From assembly GCA_017860635.1 (NCBI GenBank), contig JAGDMK010000004.1:1-35244 (forward strand): a stretch of DNA of 35,244 nt, given 5' to 3'. The position numbers and the translations under genes were made by a program. How positions within the stretch are numbered: the first letter of the stretch is position 1; each line of letters opens with the position of its first letter. The DNA is from Bacteroidota bacterium. Its GTDB lineage: Bacteria; Bacteroidota; Ignavibacteria; UBA10030; UBA6906. Of the stretch, positions 8,817 through 16,699 are shown piece after piece. Below the pieces are notes generated by a model that saw only the letters and a program-made list of their open reading frames with translations, did no database searches and was not told where the DNA came from.

Positions 8817-10058
8817 ATGTCCATGACCCAATCACCGCTGTCCCGCACCTGGTCGTTCGTTATGGTAGGAGCGACCACCGTTGTCGCCATCCTGAGCACT
8901 CTTCATCTCCTGACAGCCGACGAACCGGCCCCCTGGGTCCGGGTACTGGAATACGTCGTCTCGCTGCTCATGGTGGCCGATGTCGTCGTCCGCTGGAAGG
9001 CGGCTCCTCGGCAAAGAGCATACGGTCCGGCATGGCTGTTCGTGGATCTCGTCGCTGCAATGCCGTTCTATCTGTTCTTCGGGCTCAGATTGCCCGAGCT
9101 GCTCCGGCTGGGAAAGCTGCTTCGCGTTGTGGAGAGCATGAAGGAATGGTGGTCACACTACGTAGACAAGTGGAGCACCTTCCGCCTCCTGTACTTCGGC
9201 TACTGGATTACGCTTGCCGTCCACGTTCTTTCCTGCGGGTGGTTTGCACTCCGCGCCCTGACACCGGGCACTCACGGAGTGGAAAACACGTACATCCGGG
9301 CGCTCTACTGGTGCGTCACGACGCTTACGTCCGTCGGGTACGGCGATATCATTCCGCTCACCAATCTTGAGACGCTCTATGCGGTGTTTGTCATGGCCAC
9401 TGGCGTGGGCGTGTACGGCTATGTGATCGGCAATATCGCGCACATCATCGCGAATCTCCATCCATCCCGCGTGCGGTATGTCGAGACCATGGAGGGAATC
9501 AACGCATTCATGGAATACCGGGGTCTGCCGGCGGCACTGCAGCGGCGCATCCGCGATTTCTATTCCTACAGGTGGGAAAAACGCCTGGGCTTTGACGAGT
9601 CGGCCATCCTCGATGACCTGTCCCCGTCGCTCCAGAGTGATGTCTCGCTGTTTCTGAAGAGAGACGTCATTGAGAAAGTTCCGTTCTTTCATGGAGCAAC
9701 CGACGAGCTGATTCGGGAGATCGCCCTTGCCATGCGCCCGCAGGTGTATATGCCGGGGGACCTGATCTTCCGGGCGGGCGAGAAGGGGGCCGAGATGTTC
9801 TTCATTGGCCGCGGTCAGGTGGAAGTTCTGGCGAAAGACGGGGTGACCGTCCAGGCAACTCTCAGCGACGGACAGTTCTTTGGCGAGGGCTCTCTTGTCC
9901 TCGGCCAGCCCCGGAGTGCCAGCGTCCGCGCGATCGGGTTCTGTGATCTTTACGCGCTCGACAAGAATGTCTTTGAAGGCATCATGTCGCGCTATCCAGA
10001 TTTTGCAGAACATATCGGTGCCATGATGCGAGAACGGTTCGGACAGCCCCGGTCGTAG
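8817..10058 (+). CDS. Six-TM potassium channel with C-linker and cyclic-nucleotide-binding domain
   Basis: Pore TTLTSVGYGDIIP; C-linker YRGLPAALQRRIRDFYSYRWEKRLGFDESAIL; CNBD DLIFRAGEKGAEMFFIGRGQVEVL...FFGEGSLVLGQPRSASVRA. Confidence 0.9.
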   Translation: MSMTQSPLSRTWSFVMVGATTVVAILSTLHLLTADEPAPWVRVLEYVVSLLMVADVVVRWKAAPRQRAYGPAWLFVDLVAAMPFYLFFGLRLPELLRLGKLLRVVESMKEWWSHYVDKWSTFRLLYFGYWITLAVHVLSCGWFALRALTPGTHGVENTYIRALYWCVTTLTSVGYGDIIPLTNLETLYAVFVMATGVGVYGYVIGNIAHIIANLHPSRVRYVETMEGINAFMEYRGLPAALQRRIRDFYSYRWEKRLGFDESAILDDLSPSLQSDVSLFLKRDVIEKVPFFHGATDELIREIALAMRPQVYMPGDLIFRAGEKGAEMFFIGRGQVEVLAKDGVTVQATLSDGQFFGEGSLVLGQPRSASVRAIGFCDLYALDKNVFEGIMSRYPDFAEHIGAMMRERFGQPRS

Positions 10059-10136
10059 TCCGCACGCCCCGGACGCGGATCAGAGTCCGCGCTGCAAGGG
10101 AGAACACTCTTTTTTTATGAGCAAAGGATTGATGAC

Positions 10137-12287
10137 ATGATTCGCAGAGCTGCCAGTGCCGTCGTGATGCTGTGCATCGGAGTGCAGTTCCTTCTGGCTG
10201 ATGAGGGGATGTATCCTCTCACGCAGCTGCTGGAGATAGACCTGCGTGCGAAGGGACTGACGATCAGTGCGGAAGCACTGTATAACCCGCAGGGCACAAG
10301 TCTGATCGATGCCATTGTCAATATCGGCGGATGCACGGGCTCCTTCGTGTCCGCAGACGGCCTCATCCTCACCAATCATCACTGCGCGTTTCCTGCCGTG
10401 CAGGCCGCAAGCACGCCCGCACTGGATTATGTCACACACGGGTTCCTGGCCCGGAAGCGCGGTGAGGAAATCCGCGCGCGCGGCAACACCGTCCGCATCA
10501 TTGAATCCTACCGTGACGTATCTGCCGAGGTGCTCGGAGTGCTGGCTGATTCGATGTCGCCGGGCGAACGGACGCGTGCGCTCGCAGCGAAGTCCAAGAG
10601 CCTGGTCGCCGAAACAGAAACCCGGACTCCCGGGGTGCGGGGGGAGGTTGCGGAGATGTTCGCGGGGAAAACGTACGTGTTGTTCGTCTACACCTATCTC
10701 CGCGACGTGCGGCTGGTTTATGTGCCTCCGCGGGGGATCGGGGAGTTCGGGGGAGAAGAAGACAACTGGATGTGGCCGCGGCACACCGGCGACTTCGCGT
10801 TTCTCCGGGCCTACGTTGGACCGGATGGTTCGCCGGCAGACTATGCGCCGGAAAATGTCCCCTACCATCCCAAACGGTGGCTGCGCGTGCAGCCGCAGGG
10901 CGTCGATGAAAACGACGCGGTGTTCATACTCGGATACCCGGGACGGACCTACCGGCATCGGACGTCGCATTTCCTGGCATACGAAGAGAACGGCCGGCTT
11001 CCTGCAGTCGCTGATCTGTATGAGTGGCAGATCGCCACGATGCTTCGCATGGGTGCAGCAGACAGGAGCATAGCACTCAAGTACGACTCGCGGGTGAAGT
11101 CGCTGTCGAACACGTCAAAGAATTACAGGGGCAAGCTGCAGGGATTGCACCGTCTCCATCTGGTCCAGAGAAAACAGGAGGAAGAGAAGGGCATGCAGGC
11201 GTTCCTGGAGGCAGATCCGACGCTTCAGAAACGCTACGGCACGATGCTCCGGGAGATCGCCGACGTCTACGCGGCGATGACCGCGACTGCGGGGACCGAG
11301 GTCTTGCTGGACAACCTGCGCACAAGCTCCACGCTTCTCTCTCAGGCCTTTATCGCGACCGAAGGGGCCAGGGAACTCCGCAAACCTGATCTGCAACGTG
11401 AGTCGGCATACATGGAACGCAACATTGGTCGGACGCGCGACGGTGTGCGCCTGGCCTTGCAGAATTTTCACGAACCCGTCGACCGTGCACTGTTCGAAGA
11501 GGTTCTCCGTCGACTGCAGGCGCTGCCGGAGACGGGTCGTCATCCTATTGTGGACTCCATCCTCACGGAGATCCGCGGGCAGGGGGGCATAGGGCCGTGG
11601 CTGGATGATCTGTATGCGCGCGCAACGCTGCAAACCCCCGAGGCCGTCTTTGCACTCATGGACGGCTCGCCGGAGGATGCCTCGCGCTCCACGGATCCCT
11701 TCGTCCAGCTCTGCCGCCGCCTGACGCCGGTCTATTCCACGTTGAGAGAACAACGGCAGGACCGGGAGGGGAAGCTGACGAGACTGCATGGGGATCTCGT
11801 CGAAGTGAAACAGCTCTATCAGAAGACGACGTTTATTCCCGACGCAAACAGCACCATGCGGATGACCTTCGGGCGCGTCAGAGGGTATGCGCCCGCGGAT
11901 GCGACGGTGTACCGGCCGTTCACCACGCTGAAGGGAATCATCGAGAAAGCCACCGGTGTGCCGCCGTTTGCTCCGCCTGAACGGCTGATTGCGCTCTACC
12001 GCGAGAAGCGGTTCGGGAGGTATGCGCACCCATCGCTGGGAATGGTCCCGGTCGCGCTTCTCTACAATCTCGATACGACCGGAGGCAACTCCGGAAGCCC
12101 GCTGCTCAATGCAGCAGGAGAATTGGTCGGCGTGAACTTCGACCGCACGTTCGAGGCGACGATCAATGACTATGCCTGGAGTGAAGAATACAGCAGGTCG
12201 ATCGCAGTCGATGTCCGCTATGTCCTCTGGGTGACCGAATTCATCGGCGGCGCGCAGGAGATTCTCCGCGAACTGGGTGTGCAGTGA
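10137..12287 (+). CDS. S46-family dipeptidyl-peptidase (DPP7/DPP11-like)
   Basis: Signal peptide; GGCTGSFVSADGLILTNHHCAF; EEDNWMWPRHTGDFAFLRAYVGPDG; TTGGNSGSPLLNAAGELVGVNFDRTFEA; SIAVDVRYVLWV. Confidence 0.95.
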   Translation: MIRRAASAVVMLCIGVQFLLADEGMYPLTQLLEIDLRAKGLTISAEALYNPQGTSLIDAIVNIGGCTGSFVSADGLILTNHHCAFPAVQAASTPALDYVTHGFLARKRGEEIRARGNTVRIIESYRDVSAEVLGVLADSMSPGERTRALAAKSKSLVAETETRTPGVRGEVAEMFAGKTYVLFVYTYLRDVRLVYVPPRGIGEFGGEEDNWMWPRHTGDFAFLRAYVGPDGSPADYAPENVPYHPKRWLRVQPQGVDENDAVFILGYPGRTYRHRTSHFLAYEENGRLPAVADLYEWQIATMLRMGAADRSIALKYDSRVKSLSNTSKNYRGKLQGLHRLHLVQRKQEEEKGMQAFLEADPTLQKRYGTMLREIADVYAAMTATAGTEVLLDNLRTSSTLLSQAFIATEGARELRKPDLQRESAYMERNIGRTRDGVRLALQNFHEPVDRALFEEVLRRLQALPETGRHPIVDSILTEIRGQGGIGPWLDDLYARATLQTPEAVFALMDGSPEDASRSTDPFVQLCRRLTPVYSTLREQRQDREGKLTRLHGDLVEVKQLYQKTTFIPDANSTMRMTFGRVRGYAPADATVYRPFTTLKGIIEKATGVPPFAPPERLIALYREKRFGRYAHPSLGMVPVALLYNLDTTGGNSGSPLLNAAGELVGVNFDRTFEATINDYAWSEEYSRSIAVDVRYVLWVTEFIGGAQEILRELGVQ

Positions 12288-12446
12288 GTGTGTGTGCGGT
12301 AGCCTGTGTGCAGTGGGTGTCGTGCAGTCGATGTTGTGCAGTGGGTGTCGTGCAGTCGATGTTGTGCAGTGGGTGTCGTGAAGTGGGTGTTCTGCTGTGG
12401 GTGTTGTGCAGTGTCGGTTGTGCAGTGGCTATAGTGCAGCGCACTG
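12278..12446. repeat. 14-bp minisatellite array (consensus about TGTGCAGTGGGTGT, in places arranged as a 28-bp higher-order unit)
   Basis: TGTGCAGTGGGTGT/CGTGCAGTCGATGT alternate exactly from 12307 to 12376, then degenerate 14-nt units to about 12446. The first unit (12278-12291) contains the stop codon of the S46 gene. Confidence 0.9.
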
Positions 12447-12535
12447 TTGTGCGATGCACATGGATTCGCTGGACTCTGATTACATCGTTTCGTACATTTT
12501 AGTAATTACACTCTCTTTCATATGTGGAATGCCTC

Positions 12536-12829
12536 ATGGAACTAGGGCGCGTCGAAGGTACCGTTGTGTCCACGGCGAAGACTAGCCGGCTCAAAGGGTA
12601 CAAGCTGCTCCTGGTTAATCTGATCGGACCCGATGCTTCGCCAGGCACAAACCATGTCGTGGCAGTTGACGCCGTCGGCGCCGGGGAAGGAGAGGTTGTC
12701 ATCGTCGTGCGCGGAAGCTCCGCCCGCCAGGTCGATGACCTCTCCACTATCCCTACCGATACCAGCATTGTCGCCATCGTGGATTCCATCGAGTACCGCG
12801 GCAAGACCGTCTTCCGGAAGAGCTCCTGA
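12536..12829 (+). CDS. BMC-P (EutN/CcmL-family) vertex protein 1
   Basis: MELGRVEGTVVSTAKTSRLKGYKLLLVNLI...HVVAVDAVGAGEGEVVIVVRGSSARQV. Start set to ATG 12536 (GTG 12524 possible). Confidence 0.93.
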   Translation: MELGRVEGTVVSTAKTSRLKGYKLLLVNLIGPDASPGTNHVVAVDAVGAGEGEVVIVVRGSSARQVDDLSTIPTDTSIVAIVDSIEYRGKTVFRKSS

Positions 12830-12830
12830 C

Positions 12831-13103
12831 ATGAAGCTTGGAAAGGTTACCGGAAAAGTCTGGGCTACCGCCAAGGATCCCAAGCTGAACGGCGTGACGC
12901 TCTATGTCATGCAACCGATAGACGAGTCCGGGAAGGCGCTGGGGACTGAACTGATTGCTGTGGACACAATCGGTTCGCGTGAGGGAGACATTGTTTTCTG
13001 GGTGGGAGGTGCTGAAGCAACCTTTGCTTTTCCCGGGCGCCAGATCCCCAGCGATGTGACCATTGTCGGCCTTGTCGACCGCCTCGACATCCACGGCACG
13101 TGA
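12831..13103 (+). CDS. BMC-P (EutN/CcmL-family) vertex protein 2
   Basis: MKLGKVTGKVWATAKDPKLNGVTLYVMQPID...LIAVDTIGSREGDIVFWVGGAEATFAF...TIVGLVDRLDI. Confidence 0.9.
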   Translation: MKLGKVTGKVWATAKDPKLNGVTLYVMQPIDESGKALGTELIAVDTIGSREGDIVFWVGGAEATFAFPGRQIPSDVTIVGLVDRLDIHGT

Positions 13104-13107
13104 ACCC

Positions 13108-13392
13108 ATGATCCTCTGCAGGGTGGTCGGCTCCATCGTCTCCACAATCAAACACGATTCGTACAAGAACACGAAATTGCTGATCGTCCGCCCCATCACA
13201 CCTGAAGGAGTGCTCAAATCAGGGACCATGGTGGCGGTGGACACGGTCGGCGCGGGCGAGGGAAACACCGTGCTGGTGGCTTCCGAAGGGCGCGCGGCAA
13301 TGGAAATCATGGGATTTGCCGCCCGGCAGCCCCTCCGGAGCGTCGTGGTGGGGATCGTTGACCATATTGAACGCGGACACGGTGCATCATGA
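13108..13392 (+). CDS. BMC-P (EutN/CcmL-family) vertex protein 3
   Basis: MILCRVVGSIVSTIKHDSYKNTKLLIVRPI...MVAVDTVGAGEGNTVLVASEGRAAMEI...SVVVGIVDHIE. Confidence 0.92.
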   Translation: MILCRVVGSIVSTIKHDSYKNTKLLIVRPITPEGVLKSGTMVAVDTVGAGEGNTVLVASEGRAAMEIMGFAARQPLRSVVVGIVDHIERGHGAS

Positions 13393-14042
13393 CACAGGAT
13401 GAAGTGCGGAGATATGTGGAACAGGCGGTACGGGATGCGCTCGGGCAACGCCTCGGACCTTCCTCCGGAAACCTCGTGCCGCTGAACATCTCCGCACGGC
13501 ACCTTCACATCAGTCAGGAACATTTGGATATTCTGTTCGGACCAGGCGCACAGCTTACGAAGCTGCGCGATCTCCTGCAACCGGGGGAGTTCGCCGCAAA
13601 CGAAACCGTTTCGGTGGTCGGCGCCAATCGCCGCGTTTTCGAACAGGTGCGCATTCTGGGCCCCGTGCGGAAAGCCACGCAGGTGGAGCTGTCGTACACC
13701 GATGGCCGGTATCTGGGGATCAATCTTCCCGCCCGCGTGTCAGGCGATATTGCCGGCACGCATCCTGTTGTTCTGGTTGGGCCCAGGGGAGCGCTCCATC
13801 TGCCGCAAGGCCTGATTCGTGCCCTGCGGCACATTCACATCGGCGAAGATGATGCCGCACAGCTTGGCCTTCGCAACGGCCAGATGGTGAGTGTGCGCAC
13901 GACAGGCCCCCTGGCCATCACGCTCCACGAGGTGCTCATCCGGATGGGGAAGAACGCGCGGAGGGAAATGCATATTGACACGGATGAAGCCAATGCCGCC
14001 GGCCTGGGAGCCGGAGCCGTCGGCGAGATACTCAGGAGCTAG
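13389..14042 (+). CDS. pduL: Phosphate propanoyltransferase/phosphotransacylase PduL, with predicted N-terminal encapsulation helix
   Basis: VPLNISARHLHISQEHLDILFGPGAQLT...LRHIHIGEDDAAQLGLRNGQMVSVR (two HxH metal motifs). N-term MTQDEVRRYVEQAVRDALGQRLG. ATGA overlap with BMC-P3. Confidence 0.93.
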   Translation: MTQDEVRRYVEQAVRDALGQRLGPSSGNLVPLNISARHLHISQEHLDILFGPGAQLTKLRDLLQPGEFAANETVSVVGANRRVFEQVRILGPVRKATQVELSYTDGRYLGINLPARVSGDIAGTHPVVLVGPRGALHLPQGLIRALRHIHIGEDDAAQLGLRNGQMVSVRTTGPLAITLHEVLIRMGKNARREMHIDTDEANAAGLGAGAVGEILRS

Positions 14043-14097
14043 ACAGACGGTCCCTGGGAAGCGGGGACGCACAGAAGACTTCAGTCGCATTGGAACG

Positions 14098-15531
14098 ATG
14101 AGAGGCAGCGTGATCGATCAGCAGACTGTCAATGAGATTGTTAACACCGTTGTCGCGCGGTTGCGCACGGAGGGTGTCGGCGGAGCCTCGCTCCGTCCGG
14201 TTCAGACGCTCTGGGGTGTATACGACCGCGTCGAAGATGCCATTGCCGCGGCGCGGGAGGCACAACCTGCTTGGGCATCCACATCGAAGGCGGTGAAGGA
14301 GCGCGTCATCAATGCGCTCCGCGAGGTCATGCATTCCCGTGCAGAGGAGTTCGCCCTGCGCGAATGGGAAGAAACGGGACTCGGCCGCGTCGAGGACAAG
14401 GTGGTGAAAGTCCACAATGCCGCGCGGGCGACCCCGGGTCTTGAGGATCTCGAACCGCGTGTCTGGAACGGCGACAAAGGCCTTGTGGTCGAAGAATACG
14501 CGCCGTTCGGCGTGGTAGCTGCCGTCACTCCATCAACACATCCGATTCCCGTGTTGTTCAACAGCCTGGTCATTATTATTGCATCAGGCAACACGGTGGT
14601 GTTCAATGTCCACCCGGCCGCAAAAAGGGTTTCTGCGTATACCCTCGACCTGTTCAACCGTGCCATCCGGGAGAACGGGGGCCCCCAGAATGTCGCCACG
14701 ATGGCAGCCGAGCCGACAATCGAAGGTGCCGCCACGCTCTTCCGGGACCGCTCCATACGCCTCATCGCTGCGACCGGCGGCCCGGGTCTGGTGAAAGCCG
14801 CGTTTGCGTCAGGGAAAAAAGTTGTTGCCGCGGGACCCGGCAATCCACCGGTTCTGGTTGACGAGACTGCAGATCTCGACAGGGCGGCCCGTAACATCAT
14901 TGACGGGGCCGGGTTCGACAACAACATCCTGTGTGTTGCGGAGAAAGAAGCCTTCGTCGTAGACGCGGTCTACAGACCGTTCCTCGATGCCCTTGCGCGG
15001 CACGGCGCGGTGCGGTTGACAAAGGAGCAGATCGAGATACTTGCCGCAAAGGTGTTCTCAAAGGATGACCAGGGTCGCATGCAGACGAGCCGCGATTTCG
15101 TCGGCAAGAACCCCAGCGTGCTTGCGCGTGCTGCAGGTGTGAACGTGCCGGACAGCGTCCGCCTCCTCTTCGGCGAGGCCGAATTCGATTGCCCGTTTGT
15201 GCAGGAGGAGCAGATGATGCCCTATCTGCCGGTAGTGCGGGTCCGGGATGTGAATGAAGGCATTGCGCTCGCGTTCAAGGCCGAGCACGGCTACGGGCAC
15301 ACGGCGATGATCCATTCCAACAACCTTGATACAATTACGCGATACGGAAAGACAATGAATACCTCGATCGTCGTCGTCAATGGATCGAGTCTGGCCGGCC
15401 TCGGCGGCATGGCTGGGGAAGGCACATTCTCCCACACGCTCTCGAGTCCGACTGGGGAAGGAGTCTGTACGCCGCGGCATTTTGCACGCACACGCCGCCT
15501 TTCGTTCGGGGGGACGCTGCATATTGTGTAA
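14098..15531 (+). CDS. BMC-associated CoA-acylating aldehyde dehydrogenase (PduP/EutE-like)
   Basis: GLVVEEYAPFGVVAAVTPSTHPIPVLFNSLVIIIASGNTVVFNVHPAAK; catalytic region GAGFDNNILCVAEKEAFVVD; N-terminal VIDQQTVNEIVNTVVARLRTEG helix. Start set to ATG 14098. Confidence 0.92.
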   Translation: MRGSVIDQQTVNEIVNTVVARLRTEGVGGASLRPVQTLWGVYDRVEDAIAAAREAQPAWASTSKAVKERVINALREVMHSRAEEFALREWEETGLGRVEDKVVKVHNAARATPGLEDLEPRVWNGDKGLVVEEYAPFGVVAAVTPSTHPIPVLFNSLVIIIASGNTVVFNVHPAAKRVSAYTLDLFNRAIRENGGPQNVATMAAEPTIEGAATLFRDRSIRLIAATGGPGLVKAAFASGKKVVAAGPGNPPVLVDETADLDRAARNIIDGAGFDNNILCVAEKEAFVVDAVYRPFLDALARHGAVRLTKEQIEILAAKVFSKDDQGRMQTSRDFVGKNPSVLARAAGVNVPDSVRLLFGEAEFDCPFVQEEQMMPYLPVVRVRDVNEGIALAFKAEHGYGHTAMIHSNNLDTITRYGKTMNTSIVVVNGSSLAGLGGMAGEGTFSHTLSSPTGEGVCTPRHFARTRRLSFGGTLHIV

Positions 15532-15611
15532 CTCCGGCTTGATACCGGACCGGGGAACAGTCAATCTGTACTCTGTACGTTGATCACTTTCTCATACCAA
15601 GGAGCACGCAT

Positions 15612-15899
15612 ATGGCAATGGAAGCACTCGGAATGATCGAAACCCGCGGACTCGTCGGTTCCGTGGAAGCGGCAGATGCGATGGTGAAGGCCGCCCGCGT
15701 TCAGCTCATCGGCAAGGTGCTTGTCGGTGGCGGACTCGTGACTGTTTTTGTTCGCGGAGATGTGGCGGCATGCAAGGCAGCGACAGATGCCGGGGCTGCA
15801 GCAGCACAACGCGTCGGCGAACTGGTCAGCTCTCATGTTATCCCGCGCCCGCACGATGAGATCGAGATGATTCTTCCCCAGCGGACTGACAAAGCATAA
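15612..15899 (+). CDS. BMC-H hexameric shell protein (PduA/EutM-like)
   Basis: [87 protein letters not shown]. Confidence 0.97.
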   Translation: MAMEALGMIETRGLVGSVEAADAMVKAARVQLIGKVLVGGGLVTVFVRGDVAACKAATDAGAAAAQRVGELVSSHVIPRPHDEIEMILPQRTDKA

Positions 15900-15910
15900 G
15901 GAATCTCCAG

Positions 15911-16699
15911 GTGAACAACCTGCTCACCCTGAAAAGGGATCTAGTTGAAGTTGGCCGGCGCGTCTATGCCCGCGGATACGTGGCGTCAAATGACGGGAAC
16001 ATCAGTGCGCGGCTAGACGAGAAACGGGTCGTCATCACACCGACGGGCATTAGTAAAGGGTTCATGACGCCGGAGGATATGGTGGTGGTAGACCTGGAAG
16101 GGAAGGTGCTTTCCGGAACGCGGAAGCCTTCCTCCGAGGTCTACATGCACCTTGCGGTCTACAAGAACCGGCCTGATATCAACAGCGTGTGTCACGCCCA
16201 CCCCCCGTATGCCACCGGGTTTGCGGTGGCCGGTATTCCACTGGACAAATGCATCCTGCCCGAGGTCGTGATCGTACTCGGCGGCATACCGCTCGTGGAG
16301 TACGGCACGCCCGGTACGGAAGATTTCTTCCGTCCCGTGCTCAAGATCCTCGACAAGTACGATGCGTTCCTCCTTGCGAACCACGGTGCGCTGACGATCG
16401 GGAAGGAAATCTACAACGCCTACTATAAGATGGAAACCCTGGAACACTTCGCCCACATCGCCTTTGTGGCCGAGCAGCTTGGCCACATGACGGTGCTCAA
16501 CAAAGACCAGGTGGCGAAGCTGACCGATCTCCGGCAGAAGTTCGGCATCCGCACGAGCGTGGGATGCGTTTCCTGCGAAGAAGACCCCACGACGTGTTCG
16601 GTCCCGGCTCCGGAACCGCCGGCAGGAGGTCAGGATACGGAAGCCCTCGTCCGGAGCATCACGGATGCGGTCATGAAGAAACTCCAGCAAGGGTCATGA
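15911..16699 (+). CDS. Class II aldolase (FucA/RhaD-like) with C-terminal encapsulation-peptide-like helix
   Basis: SNDGNISARLDEKRVVITPTGISKGFMTPEDMVVVDLEG...VCHAHPPYATGFAVAG...LLANHGALTIGKEIYNAYYKMETLEHFA; tail TEALVRSITDAVMKKLQQGS. Confidence 0.93.
   Translation: MNNLLTLKRDLVEVGRRVYARGYVASNDGNISARLDEKRVVITPTGISKGFMTPEDMVVVDLEGKVLSGTRKPSSEVYMHLAVYKNRPDINSVCHAHPPYATGFAVAGIPLDKCILPEVVIVLGGIPLVEYGTPGTEDFFRPVLKILDKYDAFLLANHGALTIGKEIYNAYYKMETLEHFAHIAFVAEQLGHMTVLNKDQVAKLTDLRQKFGIRTSVGCVSCEEDPTTCSVPAPEPPAGGQDTEALVRSITDAVMKKLQQGS

Noticed and set aside
9153-10013. Antisense 286-aa ORF opposite the CNBD channel
   Set aside because: Shadow ORF with no recognisable motifs; the plus strand encodes a full channel.
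12241-12459. Minus-strand 72-aa ORF rich in Thr/His (HRTTVRCTIATAQPTLHNTH...)
   Set aside because: It is a translation of the 14-bp tandem repeat with no independent coding evidence.
12753-13580. Long antisense ORF (275 aa) opposite the BMC-P/pduL genes
   Set aside because: Shadow ORF typical of GC-rich coding DNA; the opposite strand carries clear BMC-P and PduL families.
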